From Gemmatimonadota bacterium (GTDB lineage: Bacteria > Gemmatimonadota > Gemmatimonadetes > Gemmatimonadales > Gemmatimonadaceae), in assembly GCA_023249375.1 (NCBI GenBank), contig JAHFCT010000022.1, positions 1-54,202 on the forward strand: a stretch of DNA of 54,202 nt. The letters run 5' to 3'. Under the pieces are notes generated by a model, which was given only the letters and a program-made list of their open reading frames with translations, did not search any database and was not told the DNA's origin. This document shows positions 25,978 through 33,020 of this stretch, one piece after another. Each line of letters begins with the position of its first letter. Positions within the stretch are counted from its first letter, which is position 1. A program made the translations under genes and the position numbers.

Positions 25978-27006
25978 TCAGGTTGATGGGCGTGCTCGGC
26001 GACGCCAATCCAGCCACGTGTCGCCCAAGCCCAGCCCCACGAAGATCACGCCAGCCGTGCCGGCAAACAGCACCGACAGGCTGACCAGAACGACCATCAT
26101 TACCCGCCCCGGCGCCAGGAAGAACAGCGTGACGCCTGCCCCGCGAAGGCCATACAGCGCCCCGAAGAAGAGCAGCAGGTTGAACCCAGCGCCCCGCAGG
26201 GGAGCAAGGCCCGGCACCACCAGCAGCACCAATCCGCTCACCAGTCCCCAAATGAACTGGTCGTTGAACCGGAACTCCCGAAGGCGTGCGAGCGGCGCGC
26301 CGATACGGGCGCGTCCCACGCGGTGATACAGCGCCCAGGCGAGCCCGAGCGCGGCCAACGTTTCCAGCGCGAGCAGGGCGGGGAAGACCGCGGGTGATTG
26401 TTCGGCGGTGCGCCGCACCATCCCTCGCTGCTCCTCCAGCGTCTTCTCAAACCAGGCCGCCGATTCGGCGTTGGTGGCCCGGAAGTCCTGCCAGTCCTTC
26501 GTCACCAGCCTCGCCTGCCAATCCGCGTCGAATGCATCGGCGCGGCGCAGCGCTTCGCTGGCGAACACTTGCTTCACGCGGGCCGGACCTCCCGGCACCG
26601 CAAACGACGTCATGCCGCCCACGAGAAAAGCCATGCCGAGCGTGGCCAGTGCGCGGGGAAGAAACGGACGATCGGGCCAGATGAGGGCCCACGCCGCAAA
26701 TGCCACCGCCACCAGCACCCCCCAGCCGCGCGCGAGCAGCGCGTAATCGCTTCTCGCCGGTCCTGCCACGATGACCCAGGCGGCGAACGCCACCCACAGC
26801 ACCGCGAGAAAGAGCCGTCCACCGGCCTTCCACCCCGCGAGCGCGCACGCCGCGAGCGCGGGGACCAGCACCAGCGCGGTTTCCGCTACGGGCAGGACCA
26901 CCGAGAATGGTGGCATCGCCGGAAGCAGCAGGAGCAGCGCCAGTCCGCCGACGACACCCCGCCAGCCGCGTTCCCGCGGTGCGGGCTCGACGACGGGAGC
27001 AGTCAC
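25978..27006 (-). CDS. DUF2232 (YybS-like) membrane protein
   Basis: 342 residues, strongly hydrophobic, with about eight membrane segments (GLALLLLLPAMPPFSVVLPV at the start, VSLSVLFAGTAGVIFVGLGL near the end). A soluble central stretch (about 155-200, VKQVFASEALRRADAFDADWQ) carries conserved charged and aromatic residues. YybS/DUF2232 proteins commonly sit between rpsR and rplI, as here, and their function is unknown. GTG 27006 begins immediately before the rpsR TAG, so the genes are head to tail with no spacer. Confidence 0.75.
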   Translation of the reverse strand: MTAPVVEPAPRERGWRGVVGGLALLLLLPAMPPFSVVLPVAETALVLVPALAACALAGWKAGGRLFLAVLWVAFAAWVIVAGPARSDYALLARGWGVLVAVAFAAWALIWPDRPFLPRALATLGMAFLVGGMTSFAVPGGPARVKQVFASEALRRADAFDADWQARLVTKDWQDFRATNAESAAWFEKTLEEQRGMVRRTAEQSPAVFPALLALETLAALGLAWALYHRVGRARIGAPLARLREFRFNDQFIWGLVSGLVLLVVPGLAPLRGAGFNLLLFFGALYGLRGAGVTLFFLAPGRVMMVVLVSLSVLFAGTAGVIFVGLGLGDTWLDWRRRARPST

Positions 27007-27228
27007 CTACGGAGTCTGGCCGCGCGTGTACGGCAGCAGCGCCAGATAGCGCGCCTTCTTGATGGCGCTCGCCAGCTGACGCTGGTGACGCGCGCACGTG
27101 CCACTGAGCCGGCTCGGCAGGATCTTGCCGTTGTCCGTGACGAAGCGCGACAAAAAGCGCTCGTCCTTGAAGTCAACAAAGCGGATGCGGGCTTCGTCCA
27201 TCGGGCAGGTCTTCTTCTGGCGGCGCAT
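27007..27228 (-). CDS. rpsR: 30S ribosomal protein S18
   Basis: 73 residues ([20 protein letters not shown]). The conserved [20 protein letters not shown] and C-terminal [16 protein letters not shown] are present. It binds with S6 to the platform of the 30S subunit. Its ATG overlaps the rpsF TAA by one base (TAATG), indicating coupled translation of the S6/S18 pair. Confidence 0.96.
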   Translation of the reverse strand: MRRQKKTCPMDEARIRFVDFKDERFLSRFVTDNGKILPSRLSGTCARHQRQLASAIKKARYLALLPYTRGQTP

Positions 27229-27590
27229 TATTCGTCGTCCTCGTCGTCGTCGTCACGGGCCCGCTTGGCGGCGAGCTGTTCCTCGGTCATTGGCGGCGCG
27301 CCGAGCTCATGCTCATGGATCGAGATGAGGTAGCGTACGACGCCGTCGTCGAGCTTGAGCGAGCGCTCGAACTCGGGCAGCACCTTGCCGTCCGCCTTGA
27401 AGCGCGCGACGAGATAGTAGCCTGTCTCACGCTTGCCGATCTTGTAGGCGAGCTGGCGACGGCCCCAGTGGTTGAGCGCAATTTCGCCGTCGGCGCTGAG
27501 GAGCGCGTGGTGCTTGGCGATCTTGTCGTTGATGGCGGCGTCTTCGAGCGTCGAGTCGAAGACGTACACCGCCTCGTATTCACGAGTCAC
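27228..27590 (-). CDS. rpsF: 30S ribosomal protein S6
   Basis: 120 residues from GTG 27590 ([20 protein letters not shown]). [21 protein letters not shown] is the family core, and the C-terminus is a highly acidic tail (DDDDEDDE). AAAGGAGG lies 10 nt before the GTG. A TTG at 27599 is only one base from the SD and is rejected as the start. S6 pairs with S18, encoded next. The leader carries a strong hairpin and a good promoter. Confidence 0.95.
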   Translation of the reverse strand: MTREYEAVYVFDSTLEDAAINDKIAKHHALLSADGEIALNHWGRRQLAYKIGKRETGYYLVARFKADGKVLPEFERSLKLDDGVVRYLISIHEHELGAPPMTEEQLAAKRARDDDDEDDE

Positions 27591-27619
27591 GGATGGCAAT
27601 CCTCCTTTGGTCGTTCGCG

Positions 27620-27646
27620 CCCCCCGCGGGTTGCCGACGCGGGGGG
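27620..27646 (-). promoter_or_regulatory. Leader hairpin upstream of rpsF
   Basis: A perfect 9-bp stem (CCCCCCGCG at 27620-27628 with CGCGGGGGG at 27638-27646) and a 9-nt loop. It lies in the transcribed leader, just before the rpsF SD. S6:S18 autoregulatory RNA structures occur at this place in several phyla. Whether this hairpin belongs to that class is not established. Confidence 0.45.
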
Positions 27647-27688
27647 AGGCAAGGCGGCCTGAATTGGCCGCGTTGTGTTGAGCCTTGA

Positions 27689-27717
27689 ATAATAGTCGGG
27701 GCCTTCCGAGGGGTCAA
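27689..27717 (-). promoter_or_regulatory. Sigma70-type promoter of the rpsF operon
   Basis: On the minus strand, TTGACC (27712-27717), a 17-bp spacer and TATTAT (27689-27694). It is the best promoter match in the window. It gives a leader of about 90 nt containing the hairpin. Confidence 0.8.
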
Positions 27718-27845
27718 CCGGCGGTTCGGCCCCGCAGCTGGCGCTCCCGCGTCATGTCTTCGGGCTGCTCACTGCGGCGTCCGATTCTGTTCGGCGCGCG
27801 CACCGCGCTAATCCGGACGCCCGCGCCTTTTCCCGCGCAGGAATG

Positions 27846-27852
27846 TATATAT
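27846..27852 (+). promoter_or_regulatory. Possible -10 element of the lasso cluster
   Basis: TATATAT is the only AT-rich heptamer in the 200 bp before the first precursor gene, about 67 bp from its ATG. No convincing -35 lies at the right distance, so an activator or another sigma factor may be involved. The rest of 27718-27919 shows nothing I can name. Confidence 0.4.
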
Positions 27853-27919
27853 GTTCACTCAGGTCGGCCGCGCGCAGGCATCAGCGGTCGATCGTGATCA
27901 TTTGCCCCGGGGGTAGAGC

Positions 27920-28090
27920 ATGCCAGCCGAAGAGCTGAAGGCAGAGGCAATGGGAGCCCCCAAGCGACCAGGACGGATGGCGTGGACTGCACCAGTTCTT
28001 CGCACGCTCGGCGACCTTTCTGCCCTCACGCAGAAGGTGGACACCATCGGCAAGAATGACGGCGGCTCCGGCACCATGAAGCGCACCTGA
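27920..28090 (+). CDS. Lasso peptide precursor 1
   Basis: 56 residues (MPAEELKAEAMGAPKRPGRM at the start, GGSGTMKRT at the end). Residues 22-36 (WTAPVLRTLGDLSAL) plus Thr37 match the lasso leader pattern Y/W-x-x-P-x-L-x-x-x-G-x(4-5)-T. Taking that Thr as position -2, the core is 18 residues: KVDTIGKNDGGSGTMKRT. It has Lys1 and an Asp at position 9, suited to a nine-residue macrolactam ring. It sits 7 nt before the PqqD-type gene. GGGGGTAGAG precedes the ATG. The second precursor at 30 kb aligns without gaps over the last 35 residues (19 identical). Confidence 0.85.
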   Translation: MPAEELKAEAMGAPKRPGRMAWTAPVLRTLGDLSALTQKVDTIGKNDGGSGTMKRT

Positions 28091-28097
28091 GCACAGC

Positions 28098-28400
28098 ATG
28101 ACCGTCGCCCTTGCAATCGACGACACCGTGGCTGCCACCCCCGATCAGGTTTCCGCCGACCTCTCGGGCGAGGTGGTGATCCTCGGTATGCGAGACGGCA
28201 TCTACTACGGCGTCGAAAGCGTGGGTGCTCGCATTTGGGCGCTCATTCAGTCGCCAGTACGGGTGTCCACCATTGTGGAGACGCTCGTCGCCGAGTTTGA
28301 CGTCGAACCGACGCCGTGTGCGGCAGACGTCTTGGCCTTTGTCGACTCGCTCGTAGCCAAGGGACTCGTCGCGCGTGTCGACACCGAAGCGGCTGCGTAG
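28098..28400 (+). CDS. Lasso peptide PqqD-type leader-recognition protein (B1)
   Basis: 100 residues with the PqqD/RRE fold pattern: strands (ADLSGEVVILGMRDGIYYGV), then a winged-helix (ESVGARIWALIQSPVRVSTI, VAEFDVEPTPCAADVLAFVD). It ends SLVAKGLVARV. In lasso systems the stand-alone RRE protein B1 binds the YxxP leader and presents the precursor to protease B2 and cyclase C. It starts 7 nt after precursor 1 and overlaps B2 by 26 nt, so the three are almost certainly co-translated. Confidence 0.9.
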   Translation: MTVALAIDDTVAATPDQVSADLSGEVVILGMRDGIYYGVESVGARIWALIQSPVRVSTIVETLVAEFDVEPTPCAADVLAFVDSLVAKGLVARVDTEAAA

Positions 28401-28830
28401 CTTTGCTGACCTGCCGCGCCAGGAGCGCGGCCTGGCGCTGCGGGCGCTCTGGACGCTCGCGCTCGTTCGGGTAGGGCTGCGCCTGCTGTCGTTTCGCCGG
28501 CTTCGCGCGCGCATTGAACGCGCCGGCGGCGCCTGCGGCTCGGTGGACGAGCCCTTCGCCCGCGCCGTGCGCCGCGCGGTGGATCGGGCTGCCCGTTCGA
28601 TTCCCGGCAGCGCCTGCTTGGCTCAAGCGTTGGCGGCGGAGGTGTTGCTGCGGCGCGGCGGACGCGAGGTCCGTACCTCCATCGGAGTGGCACGCGACGG
28701 CCGACTCCTTGCGGCGCACGCGTGGGTGGAGAGTGCAGGGGTGCTGGTGACCGGAGACGCCGCCGATCTCGGGGAGTACAAGCGGTTGCTGGTCTTTGGC
28801 GAGCCGAGCGTCGCTGCGTCCGCGCCGTGA
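28375..28830 (+). CDS. Lasso peptide leader protease (B2, transglutaminase-like)
   Basis: 151 residues. The cysteine-protease triad of the lasso B2 family is visible: Cys81 in IPGSACLAQALAAEVLLRR, His115 in LLAAHAWVESAGVLV, and a likely Asp128 (GD after the His strand). TSIGVARDGR is the strand typical of the Transglut_core3 fold. It removes the leader after the conserved Thr-x, freeing the core N-terminus for ring closure. GTG 28375 lies inside the B1 gene. Its TGA overlaps the methyltransferase GTG (GTGA). Confidence 0.9.
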   Translation: MSTPKRLRSFADLPRQERGLALRALWTLALVRVGLRLLSFRRLRARIERAGGACGSVDEPFARAVRRAVDRAARSIPGSACLAQALAAEVLLRRGGREVRTSIGVARDGRLLAAHAWVESAGVLVTGDAADLGEYKRLLVFGEPSVAASAP

Positions 28831-30017
28831 CCTACGTACTGAACGACTACGTCGCGATGGTTTCGGACGAGCGCCGCACGGGCGCGTACGTGCGCGCCCT
28901 GCAGTGCTTGGTGCGTCCTGATTCTGTCGTGCTCGATCTCGGCACAGGCTTCGGGTTCTTCGCGGTGCTCGCGGCACGGCTTGGCGCCAAGCACGTCTAC
29001 GCCGTCGATCCCAACGATGCCATCTCCCTCGGCCCTGAACTGGCGCGAGACAATGGCGTGAGCGACCGCGTGACATTTTTTCACGCGGACTCGCGCGACA
29101 TTTCCCTGCCGGAGCGCGCCAACGTGCTCGTGGAGGACGTACGCGGCGTGCTGCCGTATCACGCCGACCGGGTGCGACTACTGTGCGACGCGCGTCATCG
29201 CTTGCTCACTCCGAATGCGCGGGTCGTCGCCGAGCGCGATCATCTGTTTGCGGCGCCGGTGCGGGCGCGGCCCGATTGGTCCAGCGACCGAAGGGTGCTG
29301 CAAGACGGCGCCTTCGGGGTCAGTCTCGAGGCCATTGCGCGCCGGACCGCCGATGCGTGGCGCCGAGGGAGGATCGCGCCGGATCAAGTGCTCTTCGGTG
29401 CCGAATCGATAGGATCCATTGAACTGGCGACGGTGCAGTCCCCCAACTTCGAGGGCATCGCTGCCTGGACGGTGCCGGCCGCCGCACGCATCGACGGCTT
29501 CACCGTGTGGTTCGATGCTGAACTCGCTGGCGGCGAGCGATTCTCGACCGCGCCGGGACCGGCGCAAGCCGTGCACGGAAGCTCCTATTTTCCTCTACGA
29601 GAACCGATTGAGGTGCTGCCGGGGGACGGTCTACGGTTTCGATTCGTCGGGATTCAAGGCGGCTCGGACTACACGTGGATCTGGGAATGCGGCTGTCGGC
29701 GTGGAGCCGACGCCGCGTGGACGCCGGGTCCGCGACAGTCCTCCATCGGCGCAACGCTGCTCGCTTCGCGGCGGCTCGCCTCACAGTCGCAAGAGCACGT
29801 GCCGACACTAGGAGAAGGGGGCTGTCGCCTGCAGCGCGCCACCGCGCTTATCGACGGCATTCGTGAGTCCCGAGAGATTGCTGCGGCGCTCGCCGCGACG
29901 GCGGCGTGCGGCTTTCGCGACAAGGATCAGGCATTCGCGTGGCTGGTTCGGGTGTTGCGAAACCTCGAGGTGGGTCACGAACCCCAAACCGAGGTGGAGC
30001 CACGAGATATTGCCTAA
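28827..30017 (+). CDS. PRMT-like SAM methyltransferase with possible RRE-like C-terminus
   Basis: 396 residues. SAM motif I is VVLDLGTGFGFFAVLAARLG (34-53) followed by HVYAVDPND, as in protein arginine methyltransferases. NVLVEDVRGVLPY resembles the PRMT substrate-Glu loop, though with Glu-Asp instead of two spaced Glu. A beta-rich middle (about 200-300) matches the PRMT barrel region in size. The last ~70 residues (LQRATALIDGIRESREIAAA, then AFAWLVRVLRNL) look like a PqqD-type winged helix, which would bind a leader. Being inside the lasso operon, it probably modifies the peptide. The invariant Arg17 of both cores is the obvious candidate, by inference. It could instead act on another residue. 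Confidence 0.72.
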   Translation: MTYVLNDYVAMVSDERRTGAYVRALQCLVRPDSVVLDLGTGFGFFAVLAARLGAKHVYAVDPNDAISLGPELARDNGVSDRVTFFHADSRDISLPERANVLVEDVRGVLPYHADRVRLLCDARHRLLTPNARVVAERDHLFAAPVRARPDWSSDRRVLQDGAFGVSLEAIARRTADAWRRGRIAPDQVLFGAESIGSIELATVQSPNFEGIAAWTVPAAARIDGFTVWFDAELAGGERFSTAPGPAQAVHGSSYFPLREPIEVLPGDGLRFRFVGIQGGSDYTWIWECGCRRGADAAWTPGPRQSSIGATLLASRRLASQSQEHVPTLGEGGCRLQRATALIDGIRESREIAAALAATAACGFRDKDQAFAWLVRVLRNLEVGHEPQTEVEPRDIA

Positions 30018-30038
30018 TTGTTAGACGGCGATTAAAAT
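30010..30038 (+). promoter_or_regulatory. Internal promoter before lasso precursor 2
   Basis: TTGCCT (30010-30015), a 17-bp spacer and TAAAAT (30033-30038), in the most AT-rich stretch of the cluster. It lies about 35 bp before the precursor start and overlaps the end of the methyltransferase gene. It would let the second precursor and downstream genes be expressed separately. Confidence 0.6.
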
Positions 30039-30072
30039 ACTTACAGTCCAGCTGGTCCTGAGAGGAGTGACG

Positions 30073-30270
30073 TTGGAAACGAAAGAGCGGGTCCACCATT
30101 CAGAAGCGCAGTATCCCCGTCCGTGCCGTGTCGATCAGTGCAGTGTACCCGTCCGCGCGCCGTACGAAGTGCCCTTGCTCAGGACCTTCGGATCCGTTGC
30201 CGCGCTGACCGCCAAAGTCGATTGGCAAGGGCGAACCGACGGCGGCTCCTTCTTGATGTCGCGAACCTAG
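30073..30270 (+). CDS. Lasso peptide precursor 2
   Basis: 65 residues from TTG 30073, with AGGAG five nt upstream; a GTG at 30067 would add two residues but sits on the SD. The leader motif is YEVPLLRTFGSVAALT. With that Thr at -2, the core is KVDWQGRTDGGSFLMSRT: Lys1, Asp9, and the same C-terminal Arg17-Thr18 as precursor 1. Shared core positions are K1, V2, D3, G6, D9, G10, G11, S12, M15, R17 and T18. Its N-terminal extension carries two Cys (PCRVDQC) absent from precursor 1. It lies 13 nt upstream of the cyclase gene. Confidence 0.85.
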   Translation: METKERVHHSEAQYPRPCRVDQCSVPVRAPYEVPLLRTFGSVAALTAKVDWQGRTDGGSFLMSRT

Positions 30271-30283
30271 CGACCGGAGAGCG

Positions 30284-32065
30284 ATGCTCAGCTTTGGCGC
30301 CCTAATCGCACTCGACGGCGCGCCCATAGCACCCGAGGCCTCAGCGCGCCTCCGTCAGTCGCTCGCCGCGACGCCGGGGCGCGCTCATTCGTTTGAAACG
30401 TCGACCGTCGCCTGCGTTCACGTGACACACGCGGCGCCGCTGGACAACGACCGCGATCTGCCCCTCATCGCGACACAAGGCCTCGTGTTGATGGGAGCGC
30501 TGCGCCTCGATGATCGCGAGCGTCTGCGCCGGGAACTGAAGGACGGTGCAGCGGGCGAACTTGCGAGCGCATCGGATGCCTGGCTGGCGGCCATGGCGTA
30601 TCTCCGCTGGGGTGAGCGATTCGCCGAGCACCTCATGGGTGACTTCGCGTTCTGCGTGTGGGATTCCGCGGCAGGCCGAGTGGTCTGCGTGCGCGACCAT
30701 CACGGCAACCGCCCGCTGTATTGGGGCCGCGACGGCGAGCGATTCGTCGTCAGCACGGCGCTTGAGGGCGTGCGTTCACAGGTCGCGCGGGCGGGAGAAC
30801 TGCGCGAGGACTCGATCGCGAGCTTCCTCGAAACTGGCTGGGTTCGGGATCCGTCGGCGACTGTTTGGCGCGGCGTGCATCGGGTGCCGCGCGCCACGAC
30901 GCTTTCGGTTTCGCGCGGCGCGGCACCGAACTTTCGAACGCACTGGGAGTTTCCGGTGCCAGCGCCGCTACGCTACCGCGATGATGCCGATTATGTGGCG
31001 CACTTCGCCGAGGTGCTTGGGGCTGCGGTGCGCGATCGACTGCGCGCACCGTCGGCGGTGGTGTTTCTCAGCGGCGGGATGGACAGTACCACGCTGGCGT
31101 GCACCGCCCGCGAGACGGCGCCGGACGTGACGCTGTGGGCGCTCACCACCGGGACACCGGCGCTCGCGGCGAGCGACGACGATCATCTGTCGCGTGCCGT
31201 GGCGCAGCACTTGGGGATTGCCCACGACCAACTCGCGTTCGACGAGCTCCGCTCGCTTGCCTGGCTCGATGACGTGACGCCGTATCCGGCGGAGCCGATG
31301 GATGAGCCCGACCTCGGGGCCGCGCGGGCGAGCGCGGTCGCCGCGGCACGGCGCGCGCCGATTGCGATCCTCGGGGAGGACGGCGACACGCTGCTGCAAG
31401 CGCCGACGTTGCTGGCGCAGCTGAGGTCGCAGCCGTTCGGCGAAGTCCTCGGCGCGTGGTGGCGGTATCGGCGCCAGGCCGGGCGCTGGCCATGGGTGGG
31501 GTTGGAGTGGCGCAGACGCGCGCGGGGCGCGCTCGGCCGCGGCGTGCCCGATCGCACGCCGTGGCTGCGCGACAGCGCCCGACGCCTCGCGGGCGCCGAG
31601 CCGCCGCGCGCGGCGCATCCCGTGCGTCCGCGGTCGGTGGCGTTGCTGACGTCTGGACTGTGGGACGCCGTGTACGAGCACCAGTCGCCGTCGGTGTCCG
31701 GCGCCGAGCTGCTGGTGACGCTGCCGCTGGTCGACCCTCGCGTGATCGAGTTTGTGTTTGCGATTCCACCCGTGCCGTGGGGACAGAACAAGCAGATCAT
31801 GCGTGCGGCGATGCGCCACCGGCTGCCCGCCGAGGTGCTGGCGCGCCCCAAGACGGCGTTCGGCGGATACATCGAAGCACGCGTGGCGCAGTGGCGCGCG
31901 AGCGGCGGCGCCGCTGCCCGATTGTCGGCGCGCGTGGCGCCGTGGGTGGATCGCGCGCGGGTAGAGGAGGTGTTTCAGCGCGGTCATCCGTACGCGGTGC
32001 TCGACGCATGGCGTGTGCTCGTGCTCGATCACTGGCTCGCCCGCCAGGCGCAGGGCAATGGCTGA
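30284..32065 (+). CDS. Lasso cyclase (C, asparagine-synthetase-like)
   Basis: 593 residues. The N-terminal half is a class-II glutaminase-like domain (GDFAFCVWDSAAGRVVCVRD, GNRPLYW), but it begins MLSFGAL with no Cys2. It therefore cannot hydrolyse glutamine, as expected of a lasso cyclase. The C-terminal synthetase domain has the PP-loop VVFLSGGMDSTTLA (SGGMDST at 263-269) and ILGEDGD. It adenylates the Asp9 side chain and closes the ring with the core N-terminus while the tail is threaded. CGGAGAG precedes the ATG. Confidence 0.9.
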   Translation: MLSFGALIALDGAPIAPEASARLRQSLAATPGRAHSFETSTVACVHVTHAAPLDNDRDLPLIATQGLVLMGALRLDDRERLRRELKDGAAGELASASDAWLAAMAYLRWGERFAEHLMGDFAFCVWDSAAGRVVCVRDHHGNRPLYWGRDGERFVVSTALEGVRSQVARAGELREDSIASFLETGWVRDPSATVWRGVHRVPRATTLSVSRGAAPNFRTHWEFPVPAPLRYRDDADYVAHFAEVLGAAVRDRLRAPSAVVFLSGGMDSTTLACTARETAPDVTLWALTTGTPALAASDDDHLSRAVAQHLGIAHDQLAFDELRSLAWLDDVTPYPAEPMDEPDLGAARASAVAAARRAPIAILGEDGDTLLQAPTLLAQLRSQPFGEVLGAWWRYRRQAGRWPWVGLEWRRRARGALGRGVPDRTPWLRDSARRLAGAEPPRAAHPVRPRSVALLTSGLWDAVYEHQSPSVSGAELLVTLPLVDPRVIEFVFAIPPVPWGQNKQIMRAAMRHRLPAEVLARPKTAFGGYIEARVAQWRASGGAAARLSARVAPWVDRARVEEVFQRGHPYAVLDAWRVLVLDHWLARQAQGNG

Positions 32066-33017
32066 CTACACACTCTACGGACTCGTCGTGCGCTCGGACC
32101 GACCGCTCGGCGGGCTCGACGCGGCGCCGGACGGAGCCGCCGTTGACGTGCAGATCACGCTGGGCGAAGGCGCGCCGCCCAACGCGCACTCCGAAGATCT
32201 CGTGCCGTACCACTCCGGCGGCGCGCACGCCGAGAGTGAAGCGGACGTGCGCCGCGATACCGCCGGGAATTTCTGGTTCAGGTACTCCGACGACACCTGC
32301 TTTGTGCTCGACCCTGCGGGCACGAGCATTCGTGCCTGGTGGGCGGAGCACTCCTCGCTTGAGGACACGGCCACGTACCTGCTGGGGCCGGTACTTGGAT
32401 TTGCCCTTCGCCGCCGCGGGGTGTTGGCGTTACACGCGAGCGCCATCATTCTCGGGGGCCGCGCCGTCGCGTTTCTTGGCCGCAGCGGCTCCGGCAAGTC
32501 CACCACCGCCGCGGCGTTCGCCGCCGAGGGCGTGCCGGTGCTGAGCGACGACGTGGTTGCGGTGCGGACGATCGGCGGCTTGGCATCGGCGTATCCATCG
32601 TATCGGCTGCTGCGCCTGTGGGACGCATCGGAGCAGATGTTATTTGGCACGGTGGGTCAACTGCCCTTGATGACGCCAACGTGGGACAAGCGTGCGCTGC
32701 CCCTCGGCGATGCGCATCCGTTCCACGCGGCGCCGGCACCGCTTGGCGACTTGTTCATCATCGCGCCGCGCGCCGACGATGCGCACGCACCATACGTCGA
32801 GGTGATGCGGCCGCGCGTCGCGTTCATGGAACTCGTCGCGAACACCTACGCGAACTATCTGCTGGATGACGCGATGCGCGCTGAGGAGATGGGCGCGCTC
32901 GACGCCCTGCTGCGCGGGCGCCGCGTGCGGCGCCTCGTGCCGCACGCCGATCCGAGCCGACTTGAGGCACTCGTGCGATGCGTGCGCGACGCCGTGGACG
33001 AGTCCGACGGTCGCTGA
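32058..33017 (+). CDS. HPr-kinase-like lasso peptide kinase
   Basis: 319 residues. The Walker A is LGRSGSGKSTTAAAF (GRSGSGKST at 141-149), preceded by a His in LALHASAIIL and followed by VPVLSDDVVAV. This arrangement matches HprK C-terminal domains. HprK homologues in lasso clusters phosphorylate the C-terminal residue's hydroxyl (serine in the described cases). Both cores here end in Thr18, making that the predicted target. It overlaps the cyclase gene by 8 nt and the next gene follows after 3 nt. Confidence 0.82.
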   Translation: MADYTLYGLVVRSDRPLGGLDAAPDGAAVDVQITLGEGAPPNAHSEDLVPYHSGGAHAESEADVRRDTAGNFWFRYSDDTCFVLDPAGTSIRAWWAEHSSLEDTATYLLGPVLGFALRRRGVLALHASAIILGGRAVAFLGRSGSGKSTTAAAFAAEGVPVLSDDVVAVRTIGGLASAYPSYRLLRLWDASEQMLFGTVGQLPLMTPTWDKRALPLGDAHPFHAAPAPLGDLFIIAPRADDAHAPYVEVMRPRVAFMELVANTYANYLLDDAMRAEEMGALDALLRGRRVRRLVPHADPSRLEALVRCVRDAVDESDGR

Positions 33018-33020
33018 GGC

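Noticed and set aside
30284-32065. Ordinary asparagine synthetase asnB
   Set aside because: No Cys2 in the glutaminase domain and location within a lasso operon with precursor, B1 and B2.
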